A stretch of DNA of 64,000 nucleotides from Sphaerosporella brunnea (lineage: Eukaryota > Ascomycota > Pezizomycetes > Pezizales > Pyronemataceae): positions 1 to 64,000 of the forward strand of contig VXIS01000050.1 of the NCBI GenBank assembly GCA_008704415.1, in the 5' to 3' direction. Position numbers and translations under genes: made by a program. Of the stretch, positions 42,952 to 53,749 are shown in pieces. How positions within the stretch are numbered: the first letter of the stretch is position 1; each line of letters begins with the position of its first letter. A model generated the notes under the pieces. The model was not told the origin of the DNA. It saw only the letters and a list, made by a program, of their open reading frames with translations, and did not search any database.

Positions 42952-45414
42952 ATGAGGCATCATCACCATCACAGGGACAGCCACCGCCCTTCCCCAGCCA
43001 CCATCGACTCCCGTCCTCGCCCTGTTGTCATCCCTCACCGAGTCAGCAATGTCCGCTCCTTGATCGACTTCTTTAATACTCAAGCGTTCTCGGAAAAGCA
43101 GCCCAAACCACGAATCCCAGATCCAGTGCCCGAAAACAAAGTCAAGTCGCTTGTGATCAATTTTACACGCTTAGAGTCTCTCTCTGCCCCGGCGACTGCA
43201 GTAACCAGCCCCATCAAGTCGAAGGCTCCGAGTCCATGGAGAAGCAGGGCTGCCTCGATGCCTGCTCTGGCTCCGGCTCCTGCTAAGAGCATTTTGAAGC
43301 CGCACAAGCACGTCTCTTACAAACTTGACCGGGATTCTTCTGGTGATGTGGAAGAGGTCACGGTTTCGGGAGGAGATAGGAGGGAAACTACCTATAAAAA
43401 GTCCCAGGAGCCCCTCAGGTCTGTAAAGGTGTGGAAGGACCAACAATCGGAGCTGAGAACAGACCAGAAACGTTGGGGGCTTTCGAACCAGAGCAAGGAG
43501 TCGAAAAGACCGTATAAGGAGTGGACACGAGACTCAAATACTTCGAGAGATGGCTCAACCTTACCTGAAGATAGAAGCCTAAGTTTTGATACGAGGTCAA
43601 CCCCGTCCACGGGCAAGTGGAGAAAGAGAGGCAGGGGCAGGAGAACAAGCGGCGGGAGTGATCATTCGTCCACAAGTCGGAGCTATACTACGCCGCCGAT
43701 ACCGGAAGAGGCCGTGACAGAGCAACGGGGTTGGCAGTCTGGAAGTAATAGATCCCCACCGGTCAATTCGATATTTCTAGCTCCTTCTTCTGCGTATGTT
43801 TCCACGGCAAGGAAATGGATTGAACGGGCCGAGCCAACAGTTCCCAGTGCGGATTACCAGGGTTTTAAGGCCCAAAAGGGTTCAAGTGCTATCTCTATGG
43901 AGCCACCCGCTCCGAAATATCCTGCTGGTAGGCTGAAAGATTCTGCAACCACATTTGGCGGGACTTTGAAGCAAAATAGCCTGCTGCGTAACGACGGGGC
44001 ATCAAGCAGCAAACAGCGATCGCCAATCAAAGCAAGAGATGATTCCTGGATCAAGAGGGACAAGGCGATGCGGAGGAGGGTACCTGCGGAGTTCGAAACA
44101 AGTCTATCAGAGTCATCAAACGGAATGCAGGAAAGCGCAGGAACCATGAGTCATCACAAGCCAGCCAGCAGGGGAAAGACTCCTTTAATTGTGACCACTG
44201 AGGCATCGTCGCCATCGGGCTTTCCGGATATTGGTTCTGTGGTGAATGAAGTTATGAGCCATGAGCCGTCACTCATCTCGCAACCGGCATACCACAAACA
44301 GCCACGGACTTTCAAGGATATTGCGCTACAACGACGCGAAGAGCGCAAAAAGGCTGCTCAAGAACTCGCACCTCCTGAAACTGAAGATGCCGGACATCTT
44401 TCTGTACCAAGTCTCTCTGCGCCAACTCCTGTGGCCCCATTGCGAGTGGTCAAGCCTCAAGACCCAGATGTGCCAACCATCCATAATCCCGTTCCACTCA
44501 GGCATTTATATTCCAAGGCTTCTCAAGACACATTGACATCTTTCGAGGAGCCTTGGATCGATGTGACGGACTCGGAGGATGACTCCACGGAAGAAAACAG
44601 CAAACCCCCAGGCGCATCCAGCTCGGCGCCAGGACTTCAGTTCAATCATCCATCTGGAGAGGGGATGCGGCCCTCTATGCGTTCACCGTCTCTGATGCGT
44701 GAAATGGCGCCGCCTAGACTTAGTCTTCGCACGACGTCCTCCATCAGTCAAGCGTCTGTCAGTAAAACTGAAAGCACGAAGGAACAGAAACCCAAGCGAC
44801 TGCCAGTAACGAAAGAGCATTTTGCGCCGCGGATGAAACTTAAGAGGGATGATGAATGGATGGAGATGGCAAGGGACAGGCAGCCCAAGCAGCGCAAGCA
44901 GCCCAAAATCAGAAGCAAAACTATTGTTCCCGGTGATGGCCCGAACGATACAAAGCCACTTGGACGTTCGCAAGTGACGGCTGTGAGTAGCACATCTCAT
45001 GACACCACTGAGAGCTCGAGCATTGTGGCCAAGAAGGTAGCAGTTCGGCCGTTGAAGAGTCAGGGCGAGTTTCAGTCCTATTCGAGTGAAATTGATGAGC
45101 CACAAGACAGGGAACGAGATCGGCGCCAGCGTGAGAGCGATATTAGGTTGTTGTCCTCTATGCGCGCGCAGCGGTCCAAGGTGAGCTTTTCGGGCTTTCC
45201 GCAGAACTTTCCAGCGGAGGAGCAGGACGGACGACGGCTCGGAGATCAGACCACTGCTATAGATGGGGTGGACGAGGCCAATCCCATTGTTGCCTCTCGT
45301 GTGAAAGCAGGACTCAAGGGGAAGATACAGAAGTTTGAGGACGACATTGCGAGGGGGAAGAATAAGAAAAGAAAGGCATCCCGAGATCGCCCCAGGACTA
45401 TGATTGTGGGTTGA
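42952..45414 (+). CDS. Long disordered basic protein, unknown function
   Basis: 820 codons without interruption. Composition is Ser/Arg/Lys/Pro-rich throughout, with no membrane segment and no recognised domain. Noted features: HHHHH near the N-terminus; a short ordered motif VRSLIDFFNTQAFSEKQ at about residues 34-50; AKSILKPHKHVSYKLD at about 112-127; a FKDIALQRREERKKAAQEL helix near 455-475; and VKAGLKGKIQKFEDDIARGKNKKRKA at the C-terminus, a basic helix that may bind nucleic acid or act as a nuclear signal. Probably a filamentous-fungus-specific protein; no function can be assigned. The start is provisional because the ATG abuts a possible splice acceptor. Confidence 0.75.
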   Translation: MRHHHHHRDSHRPSPATIDSRPRPVVIPHRVSNVRSLIDFFNTQAFSEKQPKPRIPDPVPENKVKSLVINFTRLESLSAPATAVTSPIKSKAPSPWRSRAASMPALAPAPAKSILKPHKHVSYKLDRDSSGDVEEVTVSGGDRRETTYKKSQEPLRSVKVWKDQQSELRTDQKRWGLSNQSKESKRPYKEWTRDSNTSRDGSTLPEDRSLSFDTRSTPSTGKWRKRGRGRRTSGGSDHSSTSRSYTTPPIPEEAVTEQRGWQSGSNRSPPVNSIFLAPSSAYVSTARKWIERAEPTVPSADYQGFKAQKGSSAISMEPPAPKYPAGRLKDSATTFGGTLKQNSLLRNDGASSSKQRSPIKARDDSWIKRDKAMRRRVPAEFETSLSESSNGMQESAGTMSHHKPASRGKTPLIVTTEASSPSGFPDIGSVVNEVMSHEPSLISQPAYHKQPRTFKDIALQRREERKKAAQELAPPETEDAGHLSVPSLSAPTPVAPLRVVKPQDPDVPTIHNPVPLRHLYSKASQDTLTSFEEPWIDVTDSEDDSTEENSKPPGASSSAPGLQFNHPSGEGMRPSMRSPSLMREMAPPRLSLRTTSSISQASVSKTESTKEQKPKRLPVTKEHFAPRMKLKRDDEWMEMARDRQPKQRKQPKIRSKTIVPGDGPNDTKPLGRSQVTAVSSTSHDTTESSSIVAKKVAVRPLKSQGEFQSYSSEIDEPQDRERDRRQRESDIRLLSSMRAQRSKVSFSGFPQNFPAEEQDGRRLGDQTTAIDGVDEANPIVASRVKAGLKGKIQKFEDDIARGKNKKRKASRDRPRTMIVG

Positions 45415-45723
45415 TGGTCGTGGATGCGTGTTTCTTTCTTGTTTGGAGATTCGTTTATTGTTTGAGTATGCATATGCGTCCCGGTTGAGTGAGGAAGAAG
45501 GGTACAAAGGTTTTATGAGTATCATTAGGGGTGAGTTTTGTACCCTTATTCGGTCGGTGCTGTATGGGAAAGAAATGTAAGAGTATCGTGGGGGTCCGCT
45601 TCAATCACACTCCAATTGATAAACAGAAGCCTTATAGTCTATTCATGCTTTCGTCTAGCCCGATCTTATACAGTCTTTGTCTCACATCGCTTCACGTAGC
45701 CGTCCTGGGACGCCCGACCCAGC

Positions 45724-46393
45724 TCAGTACACATCCTCAGGGCGCACCTTAAAATTCCTCCCGTTCTCGCGGATACTCTCCCGCTTCTTGTCGCGTTTCA
45801 TCGGTTTCCGCATGTCTATCTTTCATGTCAGCCCCCGTCCCTCTTGCTTTGCTACTACTCCGGTAGAACTCACCAAACGCATCCTCATCTGGCTCTCCCG
45901 GTCTTGACCCACTGTAGTAATCCACCACACTCCGGTACACCGAGTAACCGAGGCGTTCATACATCCCAATCGCGATCTCGTTGCTGACGCGTACGTACAG
46001 ATCCACGAAGTAGCCTTTGTACAGCACATCGGTAACACGTTCCAGCTCATCCATCATGGTCTTTGCGAGACCCAAGCGGCGGTAGTTCGGGGCCACAGTA
46101 AGCGCCGTAACGTGGCCGTGCCAGTTTGTGTACGAGCCTTCCGCTTTACCCATTACTGTCGTTTTTCCGCCACTGTTAGTGGATTACAGAGAAAAGAGGG
46201 TATAGGGGGTATAGGGTGTTGTACTGTACCCCATTATGCGCCCTGATGCGTTCTCTATCGCGCAGAAGTACGTTGGCCACCGTGCCAGGTAGTTCAGGTA
46301 GAACGAGATATCGTAGTTTTCGGTCAGCGGGTCTAGGTTTGTGGCATTGAATTTGAAGAGATCCAGCGCGGTGAATGGGCGGACAGAAGACAT
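45724..46393 (-). CDS. NAT3: NatB N-acetyltransferase catalytic subunit (NAA20)
   Basis: GNAT-fold catalytic subunit of NatB, which acetylates N-termini beginning Met-Asp/Glu/Asn/Gln on the ribosome together with the Mdm20 auxiliary subunit. Exons on the minus strand: 46393-46225, 46155-45874 and 45815-45724. The junctions rebuild GRIMGYIMGKAEG and EPDEDAFDMRKPMKRD, both family-typical. Other signatures: MSSVRPFTALDLFKFN at the start, DISFYLNYLARWP, HGHVTALTVAPNYRRLGLAKTM with the acetyl-CoA-binding RRLGLA loop, and VDLYVRVSNEIAIGMYERLGY. I chose the ATG at 46393 because homologues start there; an in-frame ATG at 46507 would add a low-complexity leader. Confidence 0.95.
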
Positions 46394-47117
46394 TGCGGCG
46401 GAGGGCGGGTGTGCGTGCGGGTGGTGGGGTCGTGGGGTGCTGAACACGGGCCAGAGAGCGGCGATTGCTGCGGCGGGGTGGCGGGGATCAAAGCGTTCAC
46501 TCGGCACTTCTTAGATGGTTGGGCGAAGAGGAGATCGTGGTGGTGGTGGCGGCGGCGGTGTCTGTGGGTTCTGGAGGAGAAGGAAATGAATTAATTCGGT
46601 TGAGGAGGAACTTGAGATGAAGCTGTGGTGGGGGTGCTAGTGTCAACTTCAAACCCCCTCGAATGATTGGGGGAGAGAAACGGGAATTAGACACAAAACA
46701 AGATGAAGGCTTCTTCGTTTGGTTTCCTTTGAAAAGGGAAACTGTTTTCTTTTTCATTTCCTTTTTTTTTTCTTCTTTTTGACAGACCCTCTCACACATC
46801 ACGGGATTCTGCCCATTCCATCGGCCGGTACGGACACAACTGGGCACCTCAACGTCCACGCAACGCGCCTCGACCTGCACCTGCCACCACCACCACCACA
46901 TCGAGACCCGAAGCATAACTAAAGCTTCATTCACCCACCCACGGAGCCGGGCTCTCGATGCAATACCGGAGCTGCACATCACACCCCGACGGCATCTAGC
47001 TCCGCACTCGTGACAGTCCCCAAGCTTGACATACCACCAGTACCAACCCCCCATCACCATCACCTCTTATTCTTGAACTCGGACGACAGGGGGGAAAAAA
47101 ACAAAAAAAAAAAAACG
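46394..47117. promoter_or_regulatory. Divergent promoter region NAA20 / acidic coiled-coil protein
   Basis: A 724-bp gap between divergent start codons with T-rich and (CCA)n-like stretches near 46770 and 46885. No gene seen. Confidence 0.5.
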
Positions 47118-48161
47118 ATGTCTCTCTACGACAACGACGACGCGTCCTTCAGCGCGAACCCTCTACAGCCCAGCATATCTAACGACGGCGGGGCAGCTGT
47201 GGACAGCGGTGGAGGCGGACTAGGCTCACTAGCCGACGAGCTTGCGGGGGCGTTCGGAGACGACTATTCTGACGACGAAGAGGAAGATGGCGAGTACGGC
47301 GACGAAGAAGACGGCAACAACGACCGGGAAGGGTCACCGGAAGCAATCTACAACGAGGACTCGATGGCGGCAGCACCAGCGCTTCATCCCAACGGCGTCG
47401 CGGCTCCAAAACGCTCGGTCTCGGGCGTTATGCGTCGTCCGCCAAGTCGTAGCGATTACTCCGGCAGCGAATATGGAGATATAGATGAGCTGGTCGAGGC
47501 CGGTGGCATCTCGGCGGGCTTGGAGGAGAAGATCACGGCTATCGAACGGCTGGCTGTCAGGCAGAAGATGCTGTTGAGGGAGGAAGACGCTGAGGATGGT
47601 GGCGTGGTAAAGAGGCTCATGAATGGCCTGCAGGGAATGGGCTCGCAGAACCCGCTGGAGGCTGGAAGTACACGTTTGATCACTGCGCACTCCGCGCTGA
47701 GCTCGCACATGATGAACCAGACACGGTCACTACGAGACTTGGGATTCGCGCTCAATGCGGTCAGCCTGCCGGCGGCGGATACGGCAGATCTGTTGGTGGG
47801 GCTGATCGAGCTCATCCCTAGGCATGGCATCGAACCATTGCAGGAGCTGAATGCGGTTCACAACCTCACGCTGAGTCTCATCTCGCAACTCAGCTTCTTG
47901 AGCGATAGTTTGCACATGGCCAGGCAGTCGAGTATGGCGGCCAGGAGAAAGCTTCAGGCGGCAAAGGAGGCGTGCGCGGATTGGAGACGTGAGCTGGAAA
48001 TGGCGGAGTATGCGCAGAGGTGGATCGAGGAGGGCGATTGGGATGCAAGGTGTAGTCGCCGCGAGGCCGCCGTCGTATGTAGCGATGTCACTAGCGGATT
48101 CGAGGATGTGTGTCGAGGCTTTGAGGAGAAGCTGCGCGCGCAAGAACTTGTTACTGCCTAG
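47118..48161 (+). CDS. Acidic, coiled-coil conserved fungal protein
   Basis: 347 codons from the ATG at 47118 (MSLYDNDDASFS), directly after an A-rich stretch; an in-frame upstream ATG at 47010 is less likely. Residues 30-75 are Gly-rich then strongly acidic (FGDDYSDDEEEDGEYGDEED). From about residue 125 onward the protein is helical: LEEKITAIERLAVRQKMLLREEDAE, HMMNQTRSLRDLGFALNAV, LVGLIELIPRHGIEPLQELNAVHNLTLSLISQLSFLSDSLHMARQ (broken by loops), then a C-terminal coiled coil with DWRRELEMAEYAQRWIEEGD. No enzyme motif. It looks like a structural subunit of a complex, perhaps nuclear, but I cannot name it. Confidence 0.75.
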   Translation: MSLYDNDDASFSANPLQPSISNDGGAAVDSGGGGLGSLADELAGAFGDDYSDDEEEDGEYGDEEDGNNDREGSPEAIYNEDSMAAAPALHPNGVAAPKRSVSGVMRRPPSRSDYSGSEYGDIDELVEAGGISAGLEEKITAIERLAVRQKMLLREEDAEDGGVVKRLMNGLQGMGSQNPLEAGSTRLITAHSALSSHMMNQTRSLRDLGFALNAVSLPAADTADLLVGLIELIPRHGIEPLQELNAVHNLTLSLISQLSFLSDSLHMARQSSMAARRKLQAAKEACADWRRELEMAEYAQRWIEEGDWDARCSRREAAVVCSDVTSGFEDVCRGFEEKLRAQELVTA

Positions 48162-48756
48162 TGATGGGTGGCAGGGGCAAGCAGGGGGGCTGTATGAATG
48201 GGATAGATACGGTGTTTGGTTTGGCGGTTGGGTACTTCCTTTTTTTTTTTTGCGGGCCATTATTCCTTATTCCTGTTTTTTTTCTCTTCTTTTTTGTGCT
48301 CTTTAGATCGGCGGGTCGGTTGGCTGGCTGCTGGGGGTTAATTGCATGCTTTCTTCCTTGTGGACTAATCAAGATTCAAGGTCGAGTGCTGTGCTGTGAC
48401 GTTGCCTTGACTGTAGAGACATCCGACTGTTCTACCAAGCTACCTCTTGCTGTCAGCACCGCTTATGGCGATTATCTAACGTCTACAGACCTCGTCATAG
48501 GGCCGCCGGAGCGGTGAGTGAGTAATTGTCTGTGATAATGCTTCTTTCCAAAAGTGTCCTTGATACACTTTCCAGTGACTCAAAAAGCTTCACAACGACG
48601 AAAGCTTCCAGCTCATAGAGTTCCCAAACAAGCTATATAAGCAGCTATCTTTCCTCTTTCCCCAGCTTACAGTCTTCCCTTCATCACATCTCTTCTCTCC
48701 AAAATCGACATCGATCATCGAAATTAATTCCAACTTCCACTTCGTTAACTACAACA
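48162..48756. promoter_or_regulatory. Intergenic region with TATA-like element
   Basis: AGCTATATAAGCAGC near 48630-48644 is a good TATA box about 115 bp upstream of the ATG of the 66-codon gene, followed by a CT-rich leader (48645-48690) as in strongly expressed fungal genes. Confidence 0.55.
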
Positions 48757-48957
48757 ATGCCTTCCACCACGACCACCACCCCCGAGTTCGAGTTCAGCAA
48801 CTCGGCCGAATTCCACTACGCCCAATTCCGTGCCGGCAACATCAACCCGTACGACGATGCCTACAGCACCGAATACTACATCGGACCCAAGCCTCAGAAG
48901 AAGAAGGGCTCTAGGATCGAGAGACTCTTCAAGAAGATTGCTCAGAAGCTTCAGTAA
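48757..48957 (+). CDS. Small 66-residue protein with basic amphipathic C-terminus
   Basis: ATG at 48757 in good context (ACAATG) opens MPSTTTTTPEFEFSNS; the frame ends at 48957. The middle is aromatic and Asn/Asp-rich (FHYAQFRAGNINPYDDAYS, TEYYIGPK). The C-terminus KKKGSRIERLFKKIAQKL forms a basic amphipathic helix that could bind membranes or acidic partners. There is no signal peptide. A TATA box and CT-rich leader precede it and codon use is strongly C-ending, as in highly expressed genes. Unknown family; I think it is a genuine small gene. Confidence 0.6.
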   Translation: MPSTTTTTPEFEFSNSAEFHYAQFRAGNINPYDDAYSTEYYIGPKPQKKKGSRIERLFKKIAQKLQ

Positions 48958-50335
48958 ATAAAGGTATATCATCCAATAATGGATACTCCCTGTCATGTTA
49001 TGATCTTGACCATGTTCAAGTTAACAAGTTGGAAGTTGGCTTGTTCGACACCAAAAATCACTCGGCAAACGAAAACCCAGCCGTGGCTCACATGCCTCAT
49101 ACATAGAGTGGCTCAAGGTTCGTTCTGAAACATAAAACGCTTTGTTACCTGTGATTGTTGACGTGACGAACAGGCCGATTATCACTATACATGTGAAGCA
49201 ACGAAGACACCACCGAACAAGCGTTTCGAGGTCGAATCACAGAGAGGAGGAGAAGAGATTTCAGCTGGAAGATTTTACGATTTTTTTTTTTTAAATTTTT
49301 TTTTTTTGATTTATCTTGGTTTTGTGTGGAAGAACGCATTGTTTTCTTGATGAATGTTCTGCAGATATGGGTGGGTGGAAGTCTATCAGCGACGTCAAAT
49401 AAGAGGACAAAAAAAAAGGCGCTTTTATCGTCGTGAGCCTTCCAAACATGAACCCAAACTTTGGCCAGAGACTGTGATAGAAAGCCATCGCTAACGCAAC
49501 AGCCCTTGTTCAACAGCAAATCTATTCTTCGTGGATCGTCGAAGCCGTGTTTTGGCAGCTTGCAGGCAATTAATTGCTGGGAAGAAATGAAAATACAAGT
49601 CCATTAATGCTTTGTGTGGTTGAATTTTATGGCCACTTTTTGACAGGCCTGGTGTTGACGTTGCTGCAAAACTTCGGCCCTTCACTTGGTGGGCATCGGC
49701 CAATGATAGAACATCTACATATTACCTTCCGAGAGAGCGGTCCTTTTCAACGTTAACCCCGTAAAAATGGAGGAGGAGTAGTTTTGTAGAGCTGCTCGCA
49801 AAAAGTCCGAATCATGATGTGTCACCCTGCCTCGCCCGCGGCCCTCGGTTCGGGGCAGCTTTAATTAACTGTAGTATTGAGTTTGAGGTATTTGTTAGTC
49901 AGTAAGTAGATGGATGACTGCGAGTATATATATACCCCGCCGCATTCCGCGGTGGATAAACCCAAACCTCCGAATAGTCTTTCTGAACCTTCGAAGTATC
50001 TATGAATGATTGATCCACAACTGGTGCGATGACTCGGGTGTTCACAGAATGACTCACTTGAAGTATCTATGGTCTTTTTACCTATCTGACTGTGAATTAA
50101 GCTATGTACAAGAGATAACAAGCCCCGTTGGCCGAGATATTTAGTCACTTTCACAGAGTCTCACCATATACATCATTCTTGAATTAAACACTATCTTACT
50201 TGACCCACCGAATCTACTATCTATATAATCTATAGAGCAAAAAAAAAAAAAAGAAAAAAGAAAAAAAACACAAAGAAAGAACGCCATTGAACTCATTAAG
50301 ATGTAGAAAGGAAGGAGAAGCAAACAAAGTATTAT
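48958..50335. other. Gene-less stretch, 1.4 kb
   Basis: Contains T-rich and A-rich homopolymer runs (49281-49308 and 50239-50270). Short minus-strand frames have no domain. It holds the 3' ends of the genes on each side. Confidence 0.5.
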
Positions 50336-51935
50336 TTACCAGCCGAACCCAAATGTGAGTCCCAAAGCGCACATGACCAACATCACGGAAGCTCTTCCCA
50401 CTCCGAGAGCAACACCGCCGTTTTTATCTGGCTTTCCATTGCCGTTTCTGTCACCAGGCTTCGTGCACGCACACCCACCGTTGCCTCCTGTCAACTTGTT
50501 CGTCTGCGTGTTCAGGAAGTTGACGCCGTCGGTCGAGCTGACGTCGCTGATGAAGGCGTTGAGAACGTCTCTGTTTTTGGAGATGCAGTAGTCGCGCACC
50601 TCGCCTGTGTCGGCCACTTTTTTGAGCTCGAACCAAACCGCAGCCTGTGGGGGGTAGGTCAGCCAGCGCAGTCCTGAGTTGTGAGGGTTTATGTGTAGCA
50701 GACCTTGAGAAGCGGGAAAGTGTTCAACGCGTCAGCGCTCCAAAACTGTCTCCACCAGTTCTGCTTGAGTGCGACCTCTCCGTTTCCCTTGGGGAAGTTA
50801 GGATAGTAAGCGGCGGCGGTCTCGGCGATCATGAACGGTTTGTTCTTTGCCTCCGCAAACTTCTGGTAAAGATTAAAGTTTGTGTTGGGGCTTGTGATGT
50901 ACTTTTTGACCGAACTACGATCGGAAAGGATGTTGGCGTATTGATCTGCCCGCCCGTTGTCGCGCTTGCTGTACAGCGAGACGCCGATCCAGTCCACCAC
51001 GTCGTCCCCCGGATAGTACGGCGTGAACGGATCGTCTTTCTCGTCTATCCTACCGTCTTGGTTCGTGTCCATCTGCGAGAACGCACTGCTCTTTGTGTCG
51101 GTGGGATAGTACTTCCCCGCGCCGGCATAGGGATAGCCAACGCCCGTGTTGGGCGCCCAAACCATGGCCGAGTTCGGCGCGGCGGCTTTGACGGCGGATG
51201 CGACAGCACGGAAGGCATCGCGGTATTCTCCGGGTCGCTGACCCCAGGGATACCAGTCACCGTTCATCTCGTGCGCAAAGCGTACCAACACTGGCATTCC
51301 GGCGTCGTTGATATCTCTGCACAGCTGGCCCAGTTGGGTGGTGGCGGTAGAATTAACAACGTTCAAGCCACCCCAGGGCTCCACCGTCAACATCAAGATC
51401 GCACCCGCGGCCCTTGCGGCTGCGATCTGGCAGTTCAGAGGGTTGTTGACGATGTTTATCTGCTCGATATCGAAATAGATGTTTATGATGACGGGTGCGC
51501 GCGTTACTCCCAGGGCGTTGACGTAGTCATCGATGCTCATGGAAGCGCTGTCGAGGGAGACGCCCCAGGAGACGCTGCCGTCCAGATGTACGATGTCGCT
51601 GATGGAGACCAGGGAATTGGCATAGTTGAAACGGCCGTTGTAGGTGCAGTTGCGGAAGGTTGTTTCTGCGGCTGCGATCGGGAGGAGTACAGAGGCTAGC
51701 AGAAGAACCGCGATTGCCGATGATGATAATGCTTTTGTTATTGTTTTCCGGTTGCGCTGGGTAGATGCAGTTTGATGCTGCTGCTGCTGCTGCTTCCGCT
51801 TCTGCTGGAATCCGCCGACTCCTTAGTTAGCATACGCGCACACAGGGGCCGGACGCAGGCCGATGGGGATTTCGATGGAATACTTACAGTGGCACTATCG
51901 CTCCTCCTCCTCCTCATGATCACTGGTGTTATCAT
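50336..51935 (-). CDS. GPI-anchored GH26-family glycoside hydrolase
   Basis: Exons 51935-51888, 51804-50704 and 50644-50336. The N-terminus has Arg-rich and poly-Gln residues followed by a hydrophobic secretion segment (IAVLLLASVLLPIAAA). The catalytic domain shows the GH26 acid/base in VLVRFAHEMNGDWYPWG and the probable nucleophile Glu in KPFMIAETAAAYYP. VDWIGVSLY and NWWRQFWS also fit. A DTNQDGRIDEKDD loop near the middle and DRNGNGKPDKNG near the end resemble EF-hand/dockerin calcium loops. A Ser/Gly/Asn stretch and a C-terminal hydrophobic tail (ASVMLVMCALGLTFGFGW) indicate GPI anchoring at the wall or plasma membrane. GH26 enzymes cut beta-mannan or mixed-linkage glucan; the substrate here is open. 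The 5' exon is provisional. Confidence 0.85.
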
Positions 51936-53749
51936 TGGGGAAAAAAACGGTTGAAGCACTGCTGTTGGTTGGATTGCTTCTGGCCTCCTTACCGCGCCGA
52001 TAGATACAAAACTTTCACGGAGCTGCAAATTGACAGATAGAAAGTGGGATGGGATGAGACAGACACTTTGGGTGAGTAGTTTTCCGCACCCATGTGGCAT
52101 GCCACCTCAGATGTACTCGTACTTCCATTGAGCCAACCAGTTCGGCGAAGCCGTAAACCCACTGTGCAGTGGCCGTACCGAAGAGCCTGCATTATCTCCC
52201 ACAAAGCTCAGTTCCCTTCAATTGATCGGCTTGTGCTTTTCGGCCTGAGCTTTGTTGATCTCTTTGCACGGCCAGTAGAGTATGATTATATAACCCGTGA
52301 AAAAGCAACGCCGTATCTACGAGGTCCGGGATTCCAACTGAAGAGCTGCAACGGGCCGCCCTCGGACGCAGAGCCAGATTCCGGCAAGATGCCAAGCACG
52401 GGAGGGAGACAAAAAACGAAAAAAGGAAAATGTCTCTCCGACGGCAATTCTTCTTTGCTTCGTTTCGCCAGCAGCTGAATTTCTAATTAGATATGCCAAA
52501 AAAAGGGTGCACACTTGCACGCAGGCTGGTTGTTGACGGCTGCCGTGTCTTCCGGGTCTGGACGGCCAGGAACCGATCTGATGTGGTACATATGAGTACA
52601 TACTTAGTAGGTAGATATTGGCGGGATGACGTGGGGACAAGCGCCCGCATAACGCATGCAAAACCCAAGCCAACGGATCCGCTTTCGTCCAGTCCGCTTT
52701 CGTCCGGTGACTGCGCGTCTATATTACGTTGCGCATGCGGTTGAAGCTCGTTGCATTGGGGGCGGTATGCGTGACGAGCAACCAAGCCGTGCACGGAAAG
52801 CTTTCATGATCAACCCTCGAATTTTCTCGAAATGTACTAGTACTCTATCGTGTCGGTTCTGGACAGAAAGGGGTGCCTGGGCCGATGAGAACCGGCAGGA
52901 AAAAAAGTAACAAACGTGGCTGCAGCCGAGACATCGCCAACGAACGCCGCGACGGGTATGGCGTTTGAGTTTGGACCCTAGCTGGGGTTCTCGTACTACC
53001 CCGCTCGTGCTAGCCCACAAGGAGTGGCGGAGCTGCGGGATCGAGACAGGGGATCCAGAAGGGGAATGGTGCCCTAACACAATTGAGACGTCCACCCATC
53101 GTGTGCTCCCCTCGCCAACAATGATATCGACGAAAGTCCGCAGTATAACAGATATTAGATATCCGTCGGTGTCGGCGAAATGCGCAGACCACCATAATCC
53201 CAGGAAAAGATGGCTGGTTTTGTTTCTGAGGCCGAGAAGCCCCTACATATCATGACCTGCGGCCCGGCGCCGGCCACATTGAATCAGAGTCAGCTCTGAG
53301 GCCATTGCTTCTTTCTTCGAGCATGACGGGGTTGGCACTCCAATGAAGAAACACACTTCACAGAGTGTGTTGTCTGTGCACGAGCTGGGAAGGTGAATTG
53401 GGATTCAAACGGCCAGGATGCACGAACAACGAAGTTGCACCAGTCGCACCAATTATCATGAACACACTTAGATTTTCCCTTTCAGCTCATATCCCACATC
53501 CCACAGTTTCCCAATTACGCCAGTACAAGATTTTAGTTTGCTCCTCCATATTTTTCGATGAAATGCCATAAGAAATGAGAAAAGAAAACCCAAAGAAAAA
53601 AGCGATTCGGAAGCTTCTATATCTCCTCCAGCGCTCAAAGAAACCCCTTCATAGATATTTTAACTCATTCAATCGTCAAGAAGAAGAGAAGGGACCTCGT
53701 CATTAAAATTACAAGATGTAGACACCATATAGCAGTTCGCAAGTCGCAA
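51936..53749. other. Gene-less stretch, 1.8 kb
   Basis: Lies between two minus-strand genes. It should hold the GH26 promoter and the GT2 terminator. Small frames on both strands have no domain. Confidence 0.5.
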
